The notes under the pieces are model-generated. The model saw only the letters and a program-made list of their open reading frames with translations, was not told the origin of the DNA and ran no database searches. From Paenibacillus segetis (GTDB lineage Bacteria; Bacillota; Bacilli; Paenibacillales; Paenibacillaceae), in contig NZ_BMFT01000001.1 in assembly GCF_014639155.1 (NCBI RefSeq), forward strand, positions 2,914,001 to 2,978,000: a DNA stretch of 64,000 nt, in the 5' to 3' direction. Positions 24,867 through 34,809 of this stretch are shown here, piece after piece. Every line of letters starts with the position of its first letter. Positions within the stretch are counted from its first letter, which is position 1. The translations under genes and the position numbers were made by a program.

Positions 24867-26942
24867 TTATGCCCAAACCACTTTACCAAAATCAGCAAAA
24901 GCCTTGAGATCATGATCAATCGCTTCTAGTAATGCCAAACGGTTGATCCGAATCGCTTCGTCTTTAGACATAACCATAACTTCATCGAAGAATATTGTAA
25001 TGCTTCCCTTTAATTCACTAATTAATTCTAGTGCCTCAGTCGCATTCCGTTCTTTCAAAAGTTGATTGTATTTACCTGTAATTGACTTCCATGATTCATA
25101 AAGTTGTTGCTCAGCCGGTTCAATAAGTAAATCGAATCTAACCTTCTCAGAAGATGCTTTGGCCGCCAAATTGCTTACCCGACCGAAAGATTCCGCAGTC
25201 AGTTTGAAATCTGGATTGTTAACGGCATCCATCAAGGCTGTTCCCCGTGCCACTACTAGAACTACATCATCATAACCAGCAGCCATCACAGCATCAACAA
25301 CGTCGTAACGCAAACTGTCGGACAATGTCTTTCTCACACGAAGACCAAAGAAATCAGACAAGTCTTTGATGATCTCGTCTTCCGAACGTTTCAAACCACG
25401 GAAATGTTGATGTGTATCCAGCGCAATTTTGAAAATATCGCTTAATTTCACCGACAATTTATGCTCAAGCAAAATTTGCACAATTCCCGCTGCCTGACGA
25501 CGTAAGCCATATGGATCTTGTGAACCAGTTGGTATAATACCGATAGAGAAACATCCCGTAATCGTATCAATTTTGTCCGCAATGCTGACAATAGAACCTA
25601 CTTCAGAACTTGGAACTGCATCACCAGCGAAACGCGGTTGATAATGTTCGAACACACCTCTCGCTACAGCTTCTGCTTCTCCAGCTTTACGTGCATAATC
25701 TTCTCCCATAACGCCTTGCAGCTCAGGGAATTCATACACCATTTGCGTAACTAAATCGAATTTGCAAATTTCTGCGGTACGGCTAACTGATTCAGCTGTG
25801 CCAGTATCGGTACCTAAAAGCTCCGATAACTTATCACTATTCATGCGAATTCGCCGCACTTTATCCCCAACGGTTCCCAGCTCTTCGTGGAACACAATGC
25901 TCTCCAGTTTGGATAGAGCTTCCTTAATCGGATGTTTTTGATCTTCTTCGTAGAAGAACTTCGCATCGGAAAGACGTGCACGCAGCACCTTCTCATTTCC
26001 TTTTGCAATAACATCGAGCGAATCAGCATTACCGTTACGAACGGTTACGAAGAATGGAAGTAACGCACCTTGAGCATTAAGCACCGGGAAATACCGTTGA
26101 TGTTCACGCATAGAAGTAATAAGAACCTCTTGTGGAATGCGTAAGAATGATTCTTCGAATGTTCCAAATAACACGGTTGGTGTCTCGACTAGGAACAATA
26201 CTTCCTCCAACAAATCCTCTTTTACAGCGATATTCCAGCCTTTCTCTTTAGCAAGAGAATCAATCTGCTCTATAATTAATTGTTTACGCTCATTAACATC
26301 AGCGATAACATGTCCTGCGCGTAGTGCTTCTACATAGGCTACAGGCTCCGTAATGACAATTTCTCCACCCAGAAAGCGGTGACCTCTTGTTACATTGCCC
26401 GATTTCACTCCGGCAATCTCGATATCAATGATCTCATTACCGAACAAAGCCACCATCCAACGGATTGGACGAACAAATTTGAAGTCATAACTACCCCAAC
26501 GCATGTTCTTTGGAAAGTTCATCGCGTGCAGAATACCCAGAAGTCCTTCTGCTACAATCTTCGAAGTCTCAATACCAATACTATTTTTGCTGACATAGAT
26601 GTATTCTGTGCCACCAAGTTCTTTAAATGTAAATTGGTCCGGACTAGCGCCTTGACTACGTGCAAAGCCTAGTGCTGCTTTGCTCCATTGTCCATTTTCA
26701 TCCAAAGCGATCTTGCGCGATGGCCCTTTAACTTCCTCATGAACATCCTCTTGTTTCTCAGCCACACCACGAACAAGAACGGCAAGACGACGAGGAGTAC
26801 CGTAACTCTCGATCGACTCAAATTTAATGACTGATTCTTCTAGCCACTTGACCGTCCGATCTTGTAGCTGCTCCATTGCCGCGCGAATAAACCGTGCCGG
26901 CATTTCCTCTAAACCAATTTCAAACAGCAAATCTTTAGCCAC
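24867..26942 (-). CDS. glyS: Glycine-tRNA ligase beta subunit
   Basis: A 691-residue beta chain of the bacterial alpha2-beta2 glycyl-tRNA synthetase. It starts with [17 protein letters not shown], the normal beta-subunit opening. Recognisable blocks are [23 protein letters not shown] and the HD-like and anticodon-binding C-terminal region ending in [25 protein letters not shown] prefer the GTG at 26942: AAGGGGG lies about 8 bases upstream, while the GTG at 26951 overlaps this site. It overlaps glyQ by 8 bases (GTGGCTAA), so the subunits are coupled. Confidence 0.95.
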   Translation of the reverse strand: MAKDLLFEIGLEEMPARFIRAAMEQLQDRTVKWLEESVIKFESIESYGTPRRLAVLVRGVAEKQEDVHEEVKGPSRKIALDENGQWSKAALGFARSQGASPDQFTFKELGGTEYIYVSKNSIGIETSKIVAEGLLGILHAMNFPKNMRWGSYDFKFVRPIRWMVALFGNEIIDIEIAGVKSGNVTRGHRFLGGEIVITEPVAYVEALRAGHVIADVNERKQLIIEQIDSLAKEKGWNIAVKEDLLEEVLFLVETPTVLFGTFEESFLRIPQEVLITSMREHQRYFPVLNAQGALLPFFVTVRNGNADSLDVIAKGNEKVLRARLSDAKFFYEEDQKHPIKEALSKLESIVFHEELGTVGDKVRRIRMNSDKLSELLGTDTGTAESVSRTAEICKFDLVTQMVYEFPELQGVMGEDYARKAGEAEAVARGVFEHYQPRFAGDAVPSSEVGSIVSIADKIDTITGCFSIGIIPTGSQDPYGLRRQAAGIVQILLEHKLSVKLSDIFKIALDTHQHFRGLKRSEDEIIKDLSDFFGLRVRKTLSDSLRYDVVDAVMAAGYDDVVLVVARGTALMDAVNNPDFKLTAESFGRVSNLAAKASSEKVRFDLLIEPAEQQLYESWKSITGKYNQLLKERNATEALELISELKGSITIFFDEVMVMSKDEAIRINRLALLEAIDHDLKAFADFGKVVWA

Positions 26943-27822
26943 GGTCAGCACCCCCTTTTTGAAGCATCGGGAATCCTAGCTTCTCTCTCTCCTCCAAATA
27001 TGTCGCCGCCACTTGACGTGCCAAATTCCGCACACGAGTAATATAACCTGTTCGTTCTGTTACACTAATTGCCCCTCTTGCATCAAGCAAGTTAAATGCG
27101 TGGGAGCATTTTAGAACGTAATCGTAGGCTGGGAATACGAGATGCTGCTTGAGGGCTTCTCCCGCTTCATCTTCATACATATTAAATAACGTGAATAACA
27201 TCTTAACGTCCGATACCTCAAATGTATATTTGGAGTGTTCAAATTCCGGTTGATGGAACACGTCTCCATAAGTTGTGCCTTCAACCCACTCTAGGTCAAA
27301 CACATTCTCTTTCTCCTGAATATAGGAAGCAAGACGCTCCATTCCGTATGTGATCTCCACAGCAACAGGGTTCGCTTCAATACCGCCTACCTGTTGGAAA
27401 TACGTAAATTGTGTTATTTCCATACCATCTAGCCAAACTTCCCAACCAAGTCCCCAAGCGCCAAGCCCCGGATGTTCCCAGTTGTCTTCAACAAATCGAA
27501 TATCATGTTGAAGCGGATCGATGCCGAGCCGTTTCAAACTCTCCAAATAAATTTCCTGAATGTTATCAGGAGAAGGCTTCAAAATAACCTGAAATTGGTG
27601 ATGCTGATACAATCGGTTTGGATTCTCCCCATAACGTCCGTCTGCCGGACGACGTGAAGGCTCTACATAAGCCACATTCCATGGCTCTGGTCCGATGGAA
27701 CGAAGAAACGTCATCGGGTTAAGGGTACCCGCACCTTTCTCTACGTCATACGGTTGTACAACAATACATTTCTGTTCTGCCCAAAACTGCTGCAGGGTCA
27801 GTATCATTCCTTGAAAATTCAT
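26935..27822 (-). CDS. glyQ: Glycine-tRNA ligase alpha subunit
   Basis: A 295-residue catalytic alpha chain that carries the ATP-Gly-tRNA active site. Class II signatures are visible: [50 protein letters not shown], and [39 protein letters not shown]. The reading frame extends to 27945 across the T-box terminator, but the real start is the ATG at 27822, 6-7 bases after AAGGAGA. Expression is controlled by the leader described below. Confidence 0.96.
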   Translation of the reverse strand: MNFQGMILTLQQFWAEQKCIVVQPYDVEKGAGTLNPMTFLRSIGPEPWNVAYVEPSRRPADGRYGENPNRLYQHHQFQVILKPSPDNIQEIYLESLKRLGIDPLQHDIRFVEDNWEHPGLGAWGLGWEVWLDGMEITQFTYFQQVGGIEANPVAVEITYGMERLASYIQEKENVFDLEWVEGTTYGDVFHQPEFEHSKYTFEVSDVKMLFTLFNMYEDEAGEALKQHLVFPAYDYVLKCSHAFNLLDARGAISVTERTGYITRVRNLARQVAATYLEEREKLGFPMLQKGGADRG

Positions 27823-27877
27823 GAACCCATCTCCTTCTACACGTCTTAGTGTACAGCCGCCAAGAGTACGAGAACGC

Positions 27878-27926
27878 AAAAAAGCCCCGTCTCTACGCCT
27901 GCTGTCAGACGTAGGGACGAGAGCTG
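27878..27926 (-). terminator. T-box-controlled terminator of glyQS
   Basis: On the minus strand AGCTCTCGTCCCTACGTC pairs (imperfectly) with the segment GGCGTAGAGACGGGGCT and ends in TTTTTTG. It competes with the antiterminator formed by the T-box sequence just upstream. Confidence 0.88.
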
Positions 27927-28141
27927 TATAGTCCCGCGGTTCCACCCTACTTGATTTATAATCCTTAAGATAAAGTCAAGGATTGCTAAATCCGCTTTTT
28001 TCACGATTCATAACATGCTCCGAGGATGCCGTTTCATGAGTCTCTCTGTCCGGGCTTTCACTCTCCCCAGCTCGCTTCAGCAGATGAAGAACCTCATTAC
28101 TTTTCCGCTTCAACACATGTGATCTCCCAAAGGAGATATTC
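27878..28141 (-). promoter_or_regulatory. Glycyl T-box riboswitch leader of glyQS
   Basis: The minus strand carries the conserved T-box AGGGTGGAACCGCGGG (27933-27948), followed by the terminator hairpin. Upstream is a stem I region with AGTAA, a GAAGCGAGC distal segment, and a plausible specifier loop GAAACGGCA in which GGC (28028-28030) reads glycine and is followed by a purine, as expected. Uncharged tRNA-Gly would bind here and allow read-through into glyQS. The specifier assignment is my reading of the fold; the T-box itself is certain. Confidence 0.93.
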
Positions 28142-28147
28142 TATTTA

Positions 28148-28176
28148 ATAATAAATGATTTTATAAAGTTCGTCAA
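28148..28176 (-). promoter_or_regulatory. Promoter of the glyQS T-box transcript
   Basis: On the minus strand TTGACG (28171-28176) and TATTAT (28148-28153) are 17 bases apart. The -35 box overlaps the recO stop codon, so glyQS can be transcribed separately from the upstream cluster. Confidence 0.7.
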
Positions 28177-28922
28177 ATTTCATACTTATCTAACTGATCA
28201 AGAAAATGACGTGATTTGAGATTAAGCGCAAGCTGCATGTCCATGAAAGATCGCATAATCTGTTTCAACTCGGCCTTAGTGGAATCTTTGACCACAATAT
28301 TCCCCAATCTCCGCATATCCATCTTCTCAAACAGCATTAATAACTTTAGAGTTCCTGGCGAAACTACCTTTGCCGTTGGATCATGATGATGACAACGCCG
28401 ACACAGCCTGCCACCAAGCCGGGGACTAATTAATGCACTGTGCTCAGAGGACCCACAAGATACGCACGTTTCAAATGACGGGCCGTAACCAGAAGCTTGT
28501 AAAATTTTCATCTCATATAAATGGATGACAATTTGAGGATCTTTACCTGCAGAAAGACCTTCTAGACAAGACTTAAGCTGGCTGAACCAGAAGCCTCCAA
28601 CCTCTTCGTCATGAAGACTACGATCAAGCAACTCACAAGCATAGGAAGCATATGCCGCCAATACCAAATCACCACGTAAAGAAAAGTGAGATTCAATAAT
28701 CTCACCTTGATTTAATGTTCCTAGGCCTGTATTTTGACGATAAAAAACGTATTCTCCATAAGTAAAAGGTTGAGTTATCGCCGCATGTCGGCTCTTCAAT
28801 TTTCTTGCACCGCGCGCCATCACACCAATTTTCCCATGAGTCTGTGTACACAATGTAATAATTTTGTTTCCCTCGCCGTAGTCCATGCTGCGGATGACGA
28901 TTCCTTCCACCCTGTAAAGCAT
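28173..28922 (-). CDS. recO: DNA repair protein RecO
   Basis: A 249-residue protein that helps load RecA on SSB-coated DNA. It has an N-terminal OB fold (LYRVEGIVIRSMDYGEGNKII...GVMARGARKLKS) and a helical C-terminal part with a zinc site formed by Cys153, Cys156, Cys174 and Cys177. GGGGGAAG lies 5 bases before the ATG. It stands between era-yqzL and glyQ, as in B. subtilis. Confidence 0.93.
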   Translation of the reverse strand: MLYRVEGIVIRSMDYGEGNKIITLCTQTHGKIGVMARGARKLKSRHAAITQPFTYGEYVFYRQNTGLGTLNQGEIIESHFSLRGDLVLAAYASYACELLDRSLHDEEVGGFWFSQLKSCLEGLSAGKDPQIVIHLYEMKILQASGYGPSFETCVSCGSSEHSALISPRLGGRLCRRCHHHDPTAKVVSPGTLKLLMLFEKMDMRRLGNIVVKDSTKAELKQIMRSFMDMQLALNLKSRHFLDQLDKYEI

Positions 28923-28942
28923 GATTCTTCCCCCAACCTGAC

Positions 28943-29080
28943 TTAATCGACCTCTTCCTGGGCGATCACTTCTTCAGCTACCATAGACTCCGCTTCAGAT
29001 TTGCCGTCTGCCTCTTTAAATAACAAGTAAGCATCGACATCTCCTGTCATTGTAAAATACTTCCACGAAAAATCTCGCAT
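28943..29080 (-). CDS. yqzL: YqzL family small protein
   Basis: A 45-residue protein found by direct translation. It begins MRDFSWKYFTMTGDVDAYLLFK and ends in an acidic tail (EEVIAQEEVD). The opening matches the YqzL family, which sits between era and recO in B. subtilis, exactly as here. Function unknown. I prefer the ATG at 29080, 9 bases after AAAGGG, to the ATG two codons earlier (29086), which sits too close to that site. Confidence 0.82.
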   Translation of the reverse strand: MRDFSWKYFTMTGDVDAYLLFKEADGKSEAESMVAEEVIAQEEVD

Positions 29081-29180
29081 TCGCATTCACCCTTTCTTCG
29101 GAAATGATGCCTGCATCTTCGAATATAGGATGTGCGCACATGCTTGATCTAATCCGTTGCAATAACTCCCAGTATATTAA

Positions 29181-30083
29181 TTAAGCATCGCGATGGAAGC
29201 CAAGATCCTTCAAAACCCGATCCTGATTACGCCAGTCCTTTTTCACCTTGACCCAAAGCTCGAGAAATATTTTCGATCCAAGCAAATTCTCGATATCGTG
29301 TCTAGCTAGCTTTCCAACCTCTTTGAGGAGGGCACCTTGCTTACCGATAATAATTCCCTTCTGAGAATCACGTTCTACAAAAATAACCGCTGACATCCGA
29401 ACAAATCCATTACTCTCAACGCGCATATCTTCGATAGCGACCGCAATGGAGTGAGGTACTTCTTCGCGAGTTAGATGTAGAATCTTCTCACGAATCAGCT
29501 CTGCGCACACAAATTGCTCTGGATGATCTGTTATTTGATCATCAGGATAATATTGTGGTCCCTCAGGCAGATATTTACTTATTTGATCCAACAAGGTGTT
29601 AACATTGTTGCCCAGTTTAGCTGAAATCGGAACAATTTCTGCGAACTCATGCAGTTTACGATATTCGTCGATCATAGGGAGTAATTGTTCAGGTTCTATA
29701 CGGTCAATTTTGTTCAATACAAGAATAACCGGGGTCTTAACATCTTTCAATCGCTCAGCGATAAAGCGATCTCCACCACCTAGTCCTTCAGCTGCGTCAA
29801 CAAGGAATAGTACAGCTTCAACTTCACCAAGTGTGTTAAGCGCTGTGCTGTTCATGAAATCGCCAAGTTTTGATTGGCGCTTATGGATTCCTGGTGTGTC
29901 AAGGAATACGATTTGTTTGTCTTCTGAAGTGTACACACCATGTATTTTATTCCGCGTAGTCTGCGGTTTATCAGACATGATTGCGATCTTTTGACCAATG
30001 ATTTGATTCATGAGCGTCGATTTACCAACATTCGGTCGACCGACAATCGCAACAAATCCGGATTTAAATTTTGATTTTGCCAT
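29181..30083 (-). CDS. era: GTPase Era
   Basis: A 300-residue essential GTPase that binds 16S rRNA and aids 30S maturation. The G domain has [12 protein letters not shown] (15-26), a TTRNKI switch, DTPGIH and NKID motifs. The C-terminal KH domain contains [31 protein letters not shown] lies 8 bases before the ATG. Confidence 0.96.
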   Translation of the reverse strand: MAKSKFKSGFVAIVGRPNVGKSTLMNQIIGQKIAIMSDKPQTTRNKIHGVYTSEDKQIVFLDTPGIHKRQSKLGDFMNSTALNTLGEVEAVLFLVDAAEGLGGGDRFIAERLKDVKTPVILVLNKIDRIEPEQLLPMIDEYRKLHEFAEIVPISAKLGNNVNTLLDQISKYLPEGPQYYPDDQITDHPEQFVCAELIREKILHLTREEVPHSIAVAIEDMRVESNGFVRMSAVIFVERDSQKGIIIGKQGALLKEVGKLARHDIENLLGSKIFLELWVKVKKDWRNQDRVLKDLGFHRDA

Positions 30084-30110
30084 AGTTGATTGTTCCTTTC
30101 TGAGTTCCCT

Positions 30111-30515
30111 TTATTCCTGTAAATGCGCAGGACCAAACGCATAGGGGAGAAGCTCCCGTATGGTTGTCTCGCGGATATCACCTTTAAGATTGCCAAGGAT
30201 AACTGGCATATCTGGATCGCATAGCTCTAACATCACTTGCCGACAAACTCCACAAGGAGCAATCGGCTCTTCCGTATCGCCAACAATGGCCATGGCGCTA
30301 AAGCTTCCTGGAGCATGCCCATCTGCTATAGCACGAAACATAGCCGTACGCTCCGCGCAATTAGTTGGACCATAAGCAGCATTTTCAACATTACAGCCAT
30401 GATGTACATGACCTTCTTTATCCAACAATGCTGCACCAACACCAAAACCAGAATAAGGTGTGTAAGCCGCAGCACGTGCTTTTATCGCTTCTTGCAGTAA
30501 TAGGGTATTGTCCAT
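30111..30515 (-). CDS. cdd: Cytidine deaminase
   Basis: A 134-residue zinc enzyme that deaminates cytidine and deoxycytidine in pyrimidine salvage. The catalytic zinc site is Cys53 and Glu55 in TNCAERTAMF, with Cys88 and Cys91 in PCGVC. The substrate region GFGVGAALLDKEGHVHHGCNVENAAYGP is intact. AAGGGAG precedes the ATG at 30515 by 9 bases; the earlier ATG at 30524 overlaps this site. It sits between era and dgkA as in relatives. Confidence 0.93.
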   Translation of the reverse strand: MDNTLLLQEAIKARAAAYTPYSGFGVGAALLDKEGHVHHGCNVENAAYGPTNCAERTAMFRAIADGHAPGSFSAMAIVGDTEEPIAPCGVCRQVMLELCDPDMPVILGNLKGDIRETTIRELLPYAFGPAHLQE

Positions 30516-30570
30516 GTTAATCATCTCCCTTTTTGAACTACCTCTTAGTGATAAATATGCACGGGTTTCT

Positions 30571-30948
30571 TTAATACAATCCCAACCAGATCATGACAGG
30601 CCTGTAGAACAATATAAGGCCAATGCTGACAGCAAATCCAGCACTAACTAGAACAGCACCTGCAGCAGTATCTTTGGCCATCTTCGCCAGAGCATGCCAT
30701 TCCGATGTTACCAGATCGACCACTGCTTCAATCGCCGTATTCACTAATTCAGCAGCAATTACAAGAGAGATCACCAACAGAAGCAGGGCAATGTCTCTTG
30801 GAGGAAGCCCCAAATAAAGGGCAGCCACAATAACAACAATACCTAGAGTGACGTGAATCCGTATATTGCGCTGAGTCTTGAACGCAACCAAAATCCCTTC
30901 CAGCGCATGTCGGAACGAAGTGCTTAGCTTCTGCTTCCGGCTATTCAT
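30571..30948 (-). CDS. dgkA: Diacylglycerol/undecaprenol kinase family membrane protein
   Basis: A 125-residue protein with three transmembrane segments and the DgkA signature AELVNTAIEAVVDLVTSEWHALAKMAKDTAAGAVL. The Gram-positive members phosphorylate undecaprenol rather than diacylglycerol, feeding the lipid carrier back to wall synthesis; that is the likely role. Its ATG overlaps the stop of ybeY (TAATG). Confidence 0.9.
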   Translation of the reverse strand: MNSRKQKLSTSFRHALEGILVAFKTQRNIRIHVTLGIVVIVAALYLGLPPRDIALLLLVISLVIAAELVNTAIEAVVDLVTSEWHALAKMAKDTAAGAVLVSAGFAVSIGLILFYRPVMIWLGLY

Positions 30949-31445
30949 TAGCGAAGAAGTCCAACTTGGGCCAGGATTGCCTCCTGTTTGCCCATCATCT
31001 CGGCTTCGCTAATCTCATCCTGATGATCATAGCCAAGCAAGTGTAGAAAACCATGAAGGAACAAAAATCCGATCTCCCGTTTAAGCGAATGACCATATTC
31101 CTGAGCCTGCAACTGAGCACGATCCACGGAAATAATAATGTCTCCAAGCATAACCGCGGGCTCGTCTAGCTCCTCGCCTTCTTCTAGTTCATATACAATA
31201 TCAAGTTCTTCATCCAGTGATTCATTCATTGCAAATGAGAGCACATCCGTTGGACGATCAATTCCCCGATAATCACGGTTAAGTTGATGAATAGCTTCAT
31301 CATCTACAAAGGTCAGGGCAACTTCTCCTTCGGTCACACTTTCAGCCACACCTGCCTTTTGCAATAACACATCTAGTAATTCAATTAATTCTTCACCGAT
31401 CTCAAGTGAATCTTGTTCATTGTTCCAAGCCAGTTGTAGGCCCAT
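30948..31445 (-). CDS. ybeY: Endoribonuclease YbeY
   Basis: A 165-residue metal-dependent RNase acting on 16S rRNA 3' end maturation and ribosome quality control. The zinc site HGFLHLLGYDH gives His131, His135 and His141, and TDVLSFAMNE is present. Residues about 78-96 contain an acidic insertion (DEELDIVYELEEGEELDE). The start lies 29 bases inside the 3' end of the HD-phosphohydrolase gene, so translation is coupled. Confidence 0.94.
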   Translation of the reverse strand: MGLQLAWNNEQDSLEIGEELIELLDVLLQKAGVAESVTEGEVALTFVDDEAIHQLNRDYRGIDRPTDVLSFAMNESLDEELDIVYELEEGEELDEPAVMLGDIIISVDRAQLQAQEYGHSLKREIGFLFLHGFLHLLGYDHQDEISEAEMMGKQEAILAQVGLLR

Positions 31446-33708
31446 TATTCCCTTGCCCCCTGTCTATCTCTTCATTTCCCTTATTCCTCTTTATTTCTTC
31501 CGGATATTCAATACGGGAATGGAAAATGCCCATTACCGTTTCTTTCAATGTTTGGGACACGATATCAAGTTCTTTGAGCGTTAAGTCACACTCATTAAAT
31601 TGATGATCGTCCAGACGACTCTTGATAATCTTCTCTATCATCGATTCGACCTGTTCCACCGTTGGCTTACGTAACGAACGAACAGCTGCCTCTACACTAT
31701 CAGCGATACCAACTACAGCCGCTTCTTTAGACTGCGCCTTTGGTCCGGCATATCTGAAATCAGCCTCCGTGAAATCCGGTTCAACCCCTTGTTCTTCAGC
31801 TAATCTCAACGCCTTATGATAGAAATAATGTAAGAACGTTGTTCCATGATGTTGTTCCGCAATATCTCGGATCGGCTTCGGCAACTTGTAATCCTTTTGC
31901 ATTTCGACTCCATCCCGTGCATGAGCAATAATGATCGATTTACTCAACATAGGATCAATAAAGTCATGTGGATTCTCGACGTTATTCTGATTTTCGATAA
32001 AATAACCCGGTCGTTTGGTCTTCCCAATGTCATGATAATAAGATCCTACACGGCATAGTAATCCGTTCGCTCCGATAGCTTCTGCGGCAGCTTCTGATAG
32101 ATTGCCGACCATCACACTATGATGATATGTACCTGGCGTTTCCGTAAGCAGCTTACGCAATAACGGATGGTTTGGATTAGACAGCTCGACTAGCTTTAGA
32201 GCAGAAAGAATGCCAAATGTAACTTCAAAAAATGGCATTAGACCTATAACAAGTATCGTCGTAAGTAGTCCTCCAGCTATTGCTGAACCAATAGCATAAA
32301 GGGTACTCGATTGACTCCAGCCATTGTTGTTAAGCAGACTCATCGATAGTACCGCAAATGAGCCAAACAGACAGATCATAATCCCCGCCTTCAATAGCGT
32401 CGAGCGCTGACTTGCACGATGAATCGCGAAGATTGCGGCAAAGGAAGTAATAACAGCAAAAAATCCAAATTGAAAATCAAAAATTTGTCCCTGATGGACA
32501 TTCAAAATAATACTGGCCAAAATACTAAACAAAATGGAACAAATATATGCCAGTGACAAATCAAGTAAAAGTGTAATTAACATCGCACCCGTTGCAATTG
32601 GAGCAAGGTATCCTATATAGGGACGTTGATCACTTTGAACGATACTAATGATATGCATAGATAAAATCGTAATCAGGAAAATGAGCAGTAACATTACAAA
32701 TTGGAAATTATTATACTTAAATCTGCTAGCTGCTTCCGATTGTCGGAAGTACATAACAAGCCCCATGACCAGAAGTGAAGACAATACGAGCAGCCCAAAC
32801 TGTGGCCAATAATTCACTTCATTCTTGAGGAGTCCATTCTTCTCTAACAGTGAGTACATTTCCTGGGTAATCTTTTCACCCTTTGCAACAAGTACATCGC
32901 CCTGCTTAATATATACGGTCGGCGTATTTTCACGTGCTTCTACCTTCGCCGTTTTAGTCGCTTCTTCATCATAAAATTTGTTGGCTGTAATCGCGAGACG
33001 AGCAAGTTCCGACACTACTTCCCGAGATACCCGCGTGGTTAAGGAACTCGTACTTACCATTTCTGCTACTTTGGCGCGGGCAGTCTGAGCTTCTGATATT
33101 TGATCGGCGGTTAGACGAGTTACAATATTTGCAGCAACCATCTTCATCTCGTTGATGTCGTCTGCCTGCAATCTCGGAATCTTAATAAATGTTTCCTCCG
33201 AAATGTGATACTCCTGCTCTTCAATCCGCTCAGTCACTTCTTCAAATAGTGTATTGGAATAATCGCCGGAATTACGATTGTTCGTGATGAAGGATTGAAT
33301 ATAATCCTTCGGCATCCGCTGAAGATCTTCACGATAAATTTTGATCTTCTCTTCAGTGGATACCAGATCATCTTGGTTCAACCGGAAAATCCGATCCATC
33401 ATTTGTCCAACTAATACTTCATTACGTAAAGGTAAAATCGTATATACTTGTCCCACCTTTTCCGCAGCTACTTCCTGCGCCTTCAAAGTGGCCTTCGTAT
33501 TCGGTATCTCCATAGGTGCAATAATTTCTTTATCACTAGGCAATCCGATGGCGATATCGTATTTCTCGGGTAACAGCTTTGGTGCTAGACTAACATATAG
33601 CATAATAATGAGTAGCACAAACAGAGCATAGCGAACTGCTGGGCTATGCTTCCATCCTGCTGTTTTAATCCCAATTGAATTACCTGTTTGCTGTTCTTTT
33701 GAGGTCAT
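31417..33708 (-). CDS. pgpH: PgpH-type membrane c-di-AMP phosphodiesterase (7TMR-HD)
   Basis: A 763-residue protein: an N-terminal membrane helix (about 24-42), an extracellular 7TMR-HDED domain (about 45-290), seven transmembrane helices (about 295-500) and a cytoplasmic HD domain with SYYHDIGKTKRPGYFIENQ at about 553-571. PgpH enzymes hydrolyse cyclic di-AMP to pApA, controlling potassium and osmotic balance; this match to PgpH/YqfF is by architecture and neighbours. The RBS AGGAGGG lies 9 bases before the ATG. Confidence 0.92.
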   Translation of the reverse strand: MTSKEQQTGNSIGIKTAGWKHSPAVRYALFVLLIIMLYVSLAPKLLPEKYDIAIGLPSDKEIIAPMEIPNTKATLKAQEVAAEKVGQVYTILPLRNEVLVGQMMDRIFRLNQDDLVSTEEKIKIYREDLQRMPKDYIQSFITNNRNSGDYSNTLFEEVTERIEEQEYHISEETFIKIPRLQADDINEMKMVAANIVTRLTADQISEAQTARAKVAEMVSTSSLTTRVSREVVSELARLAITANKFYDEEATKTAKVEARENTPTVYIKQGDVLVAKGEKITQEMYSLLEKNGLLKNEVNYWPQFGLLVLSSLLVMGLVMYFRQSEAASRFKYNNFQFVMLLLIFLITILSMHIISIVQSDQRPYIGYLAPIATGAMLITLLLDLSLAYICSILFSILASIILNVHQGQIFDFQFGFFAVITSFAAIFAIHRASQRSTLLKAGIMICLFGSFAVLSMSLLNNNGWSQSSTLYAIGSAIAGGLLTTILVIGLMPFFEVTFGILSALKLVELSNPNHPLLRKLLTETPGTYHHSVMVGNLSEAAAEAIGANGLLCRVGSYYHDIGKTKRPGYFIENQNNVENPHDFIDPMLSKSIIIAHARDGVEMQKDYKLPKPIRDIAEQHHGTTFLHYFYHKALRLAEEQGVEPDFTEADFRYAGPKAQSKEAAVVGIADSVEAAVRSLRKPTVEQVESMIEKIIKSRLDDHQFNECDLTLKELDIVSQTLKETVMGIFHSRIEYPEEIKRNKGNEEIDRGQGNNGPTTGLEQ

Positions 33709-33831
33709 GAGACACAGCCCTCCTGAAATTTAAACTCCTACGTATCTTCCCACAGATGTCCTTCTTGAACAAGAACAGTTGGGAACAAGCTTATACCAGA
33801 TCTACTTGCGGGAGGTACGAGAGTTGGATAA

Positions 33832-34803
33832 TTAACCCTGGTTTTCAGCGGCACGGTCATAAGCAACTATAATTTTCTGAACGAGTGAATGTCTAACAAC
33901 ATCACTTTCCGTAAAAGCAACAAATCCGATCTCATCGATGTTCTGCAAGATACTTCGAGCTTCAATTAGCCCTGATTTTCTCCCTTTAGGCAAATCGATC
34001 TGCGTAACATCACCGGTTATAACCATCTTAGATCCAATCCCCAGACGCGTAAGAAACATCTTCATCTGTTCAGGGGTCGTGTTCTGAGCTTCATCTAAAA
34101 TAATAAAAGAGTCATCTAATGTCCGACCGCGCATATAGGCAAGTGGAGCGATCTCAATCAAGCCCCGCTCTAATGCCTTGGCTGTCTGTTCTGGACCCAT
34201 AACATCGTATAAAGCGTCATATAATGGACGCAAATAAGGGTCTACTTTCTCCTGAAGGTCCCCTGGAAGGAATCCGAGACTTTCTCCGGCTTCCACGGCT
34301 GGCCGCGTCAAAATAATACGTTTCACAGAACCTTCCTTCAGCGCCACGATGGCTAATACAACAGCAAGATAAGTTTTACCTGTACCCGCCGGTCCAACAC
34401 CGAATACAACATCCTTTTTCTTGATCGTAGTGACATAATGTTTCTGCCCGATCGTTTTCACCCGAAGCGGTTTGCCACGAAAAGTTACGGCAATTTCACC
34501 TTTATATAAATCAAGTAATTGATCTGCGCGTAGATCCTTTGCCAAATCGATAGCATACAGCAAGTCTCTCTCGGTCAAAATATACCCGTTGCGAACTAAT
34601 TTCAGCAATACTTCGAACAATTGCTGAACGATCTCTACTTCATTACTAGCTACGCGAATAGTGATTTCCGATTCTCGTAGGCTGATGCTGACATCTAGAC
34701 GTTCTTCAATCAATTTTAGGAAGGCGTCTTGGGGTCCAAATAGGGATAGAGCCTCCGTTACATTCTGAAGACTAATTTTGATGCTGTCGAATTGTTCTGC
34801 CAA
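33832..34803 (-). CDS. PhoH-like ATPase (PhoL/YqfG context)
   Basis: A 323-residue single-domain PhoH protein: an N-terminal KH-like region (about 1-95), then the P-loop GPAGTGKT (137-144) and the Walker B-like FIILDEAQN followed by GDVTQIDLP. PhoH proteins are thought to act on RNA, and this one lies next to ybeY, a common and informative pairing for rRNA work. TTG start after AAGGAGAATGAGG; the nearest in-frame ATG options would delete conserved sequence. It differs from the PIN-PhoH gene at 3120 in lacking the PIN domain. Confidence 0.9.
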   Translation of the reverse strand: MAEQFDSIKISLQNVTEALSLFGPQDAFLKLIEERLDVSISLRESEITIRVASNEVEIVQQLFEVLLKLVRNGYILTERDLLYAIDLAKDLRADQLLDLYKGEIAVTFRGKPLRVKTIGQKHYVTTIKKKDVVFGVGPAGTGKTYLAVVLAIVALKEGSVKRIILTRPAVEAGESLGFLPGDLQEKVDPYLRPLYDALYDVMGPEQTAKALERGLIEIAPLAYMRGRTLDDSFIILDEAQNTTPEQMKMFLTRLGIGSKMVITGDVTQIDLPKGRKSGLIEARSILQNIDEIGFVAFTESDVVRHSLVQKIIVAYDRAAENQG

Positions 34804-34809
34804 GTAGCC

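Noticed and set aside
27823-27945. 41-codon N-terminal extension of glyQ
   Set aside because: It crosses the T-box terminator and lacks a ribosome-binding site; the ATG at 27822 has AAGGAGA and the family's normal start.
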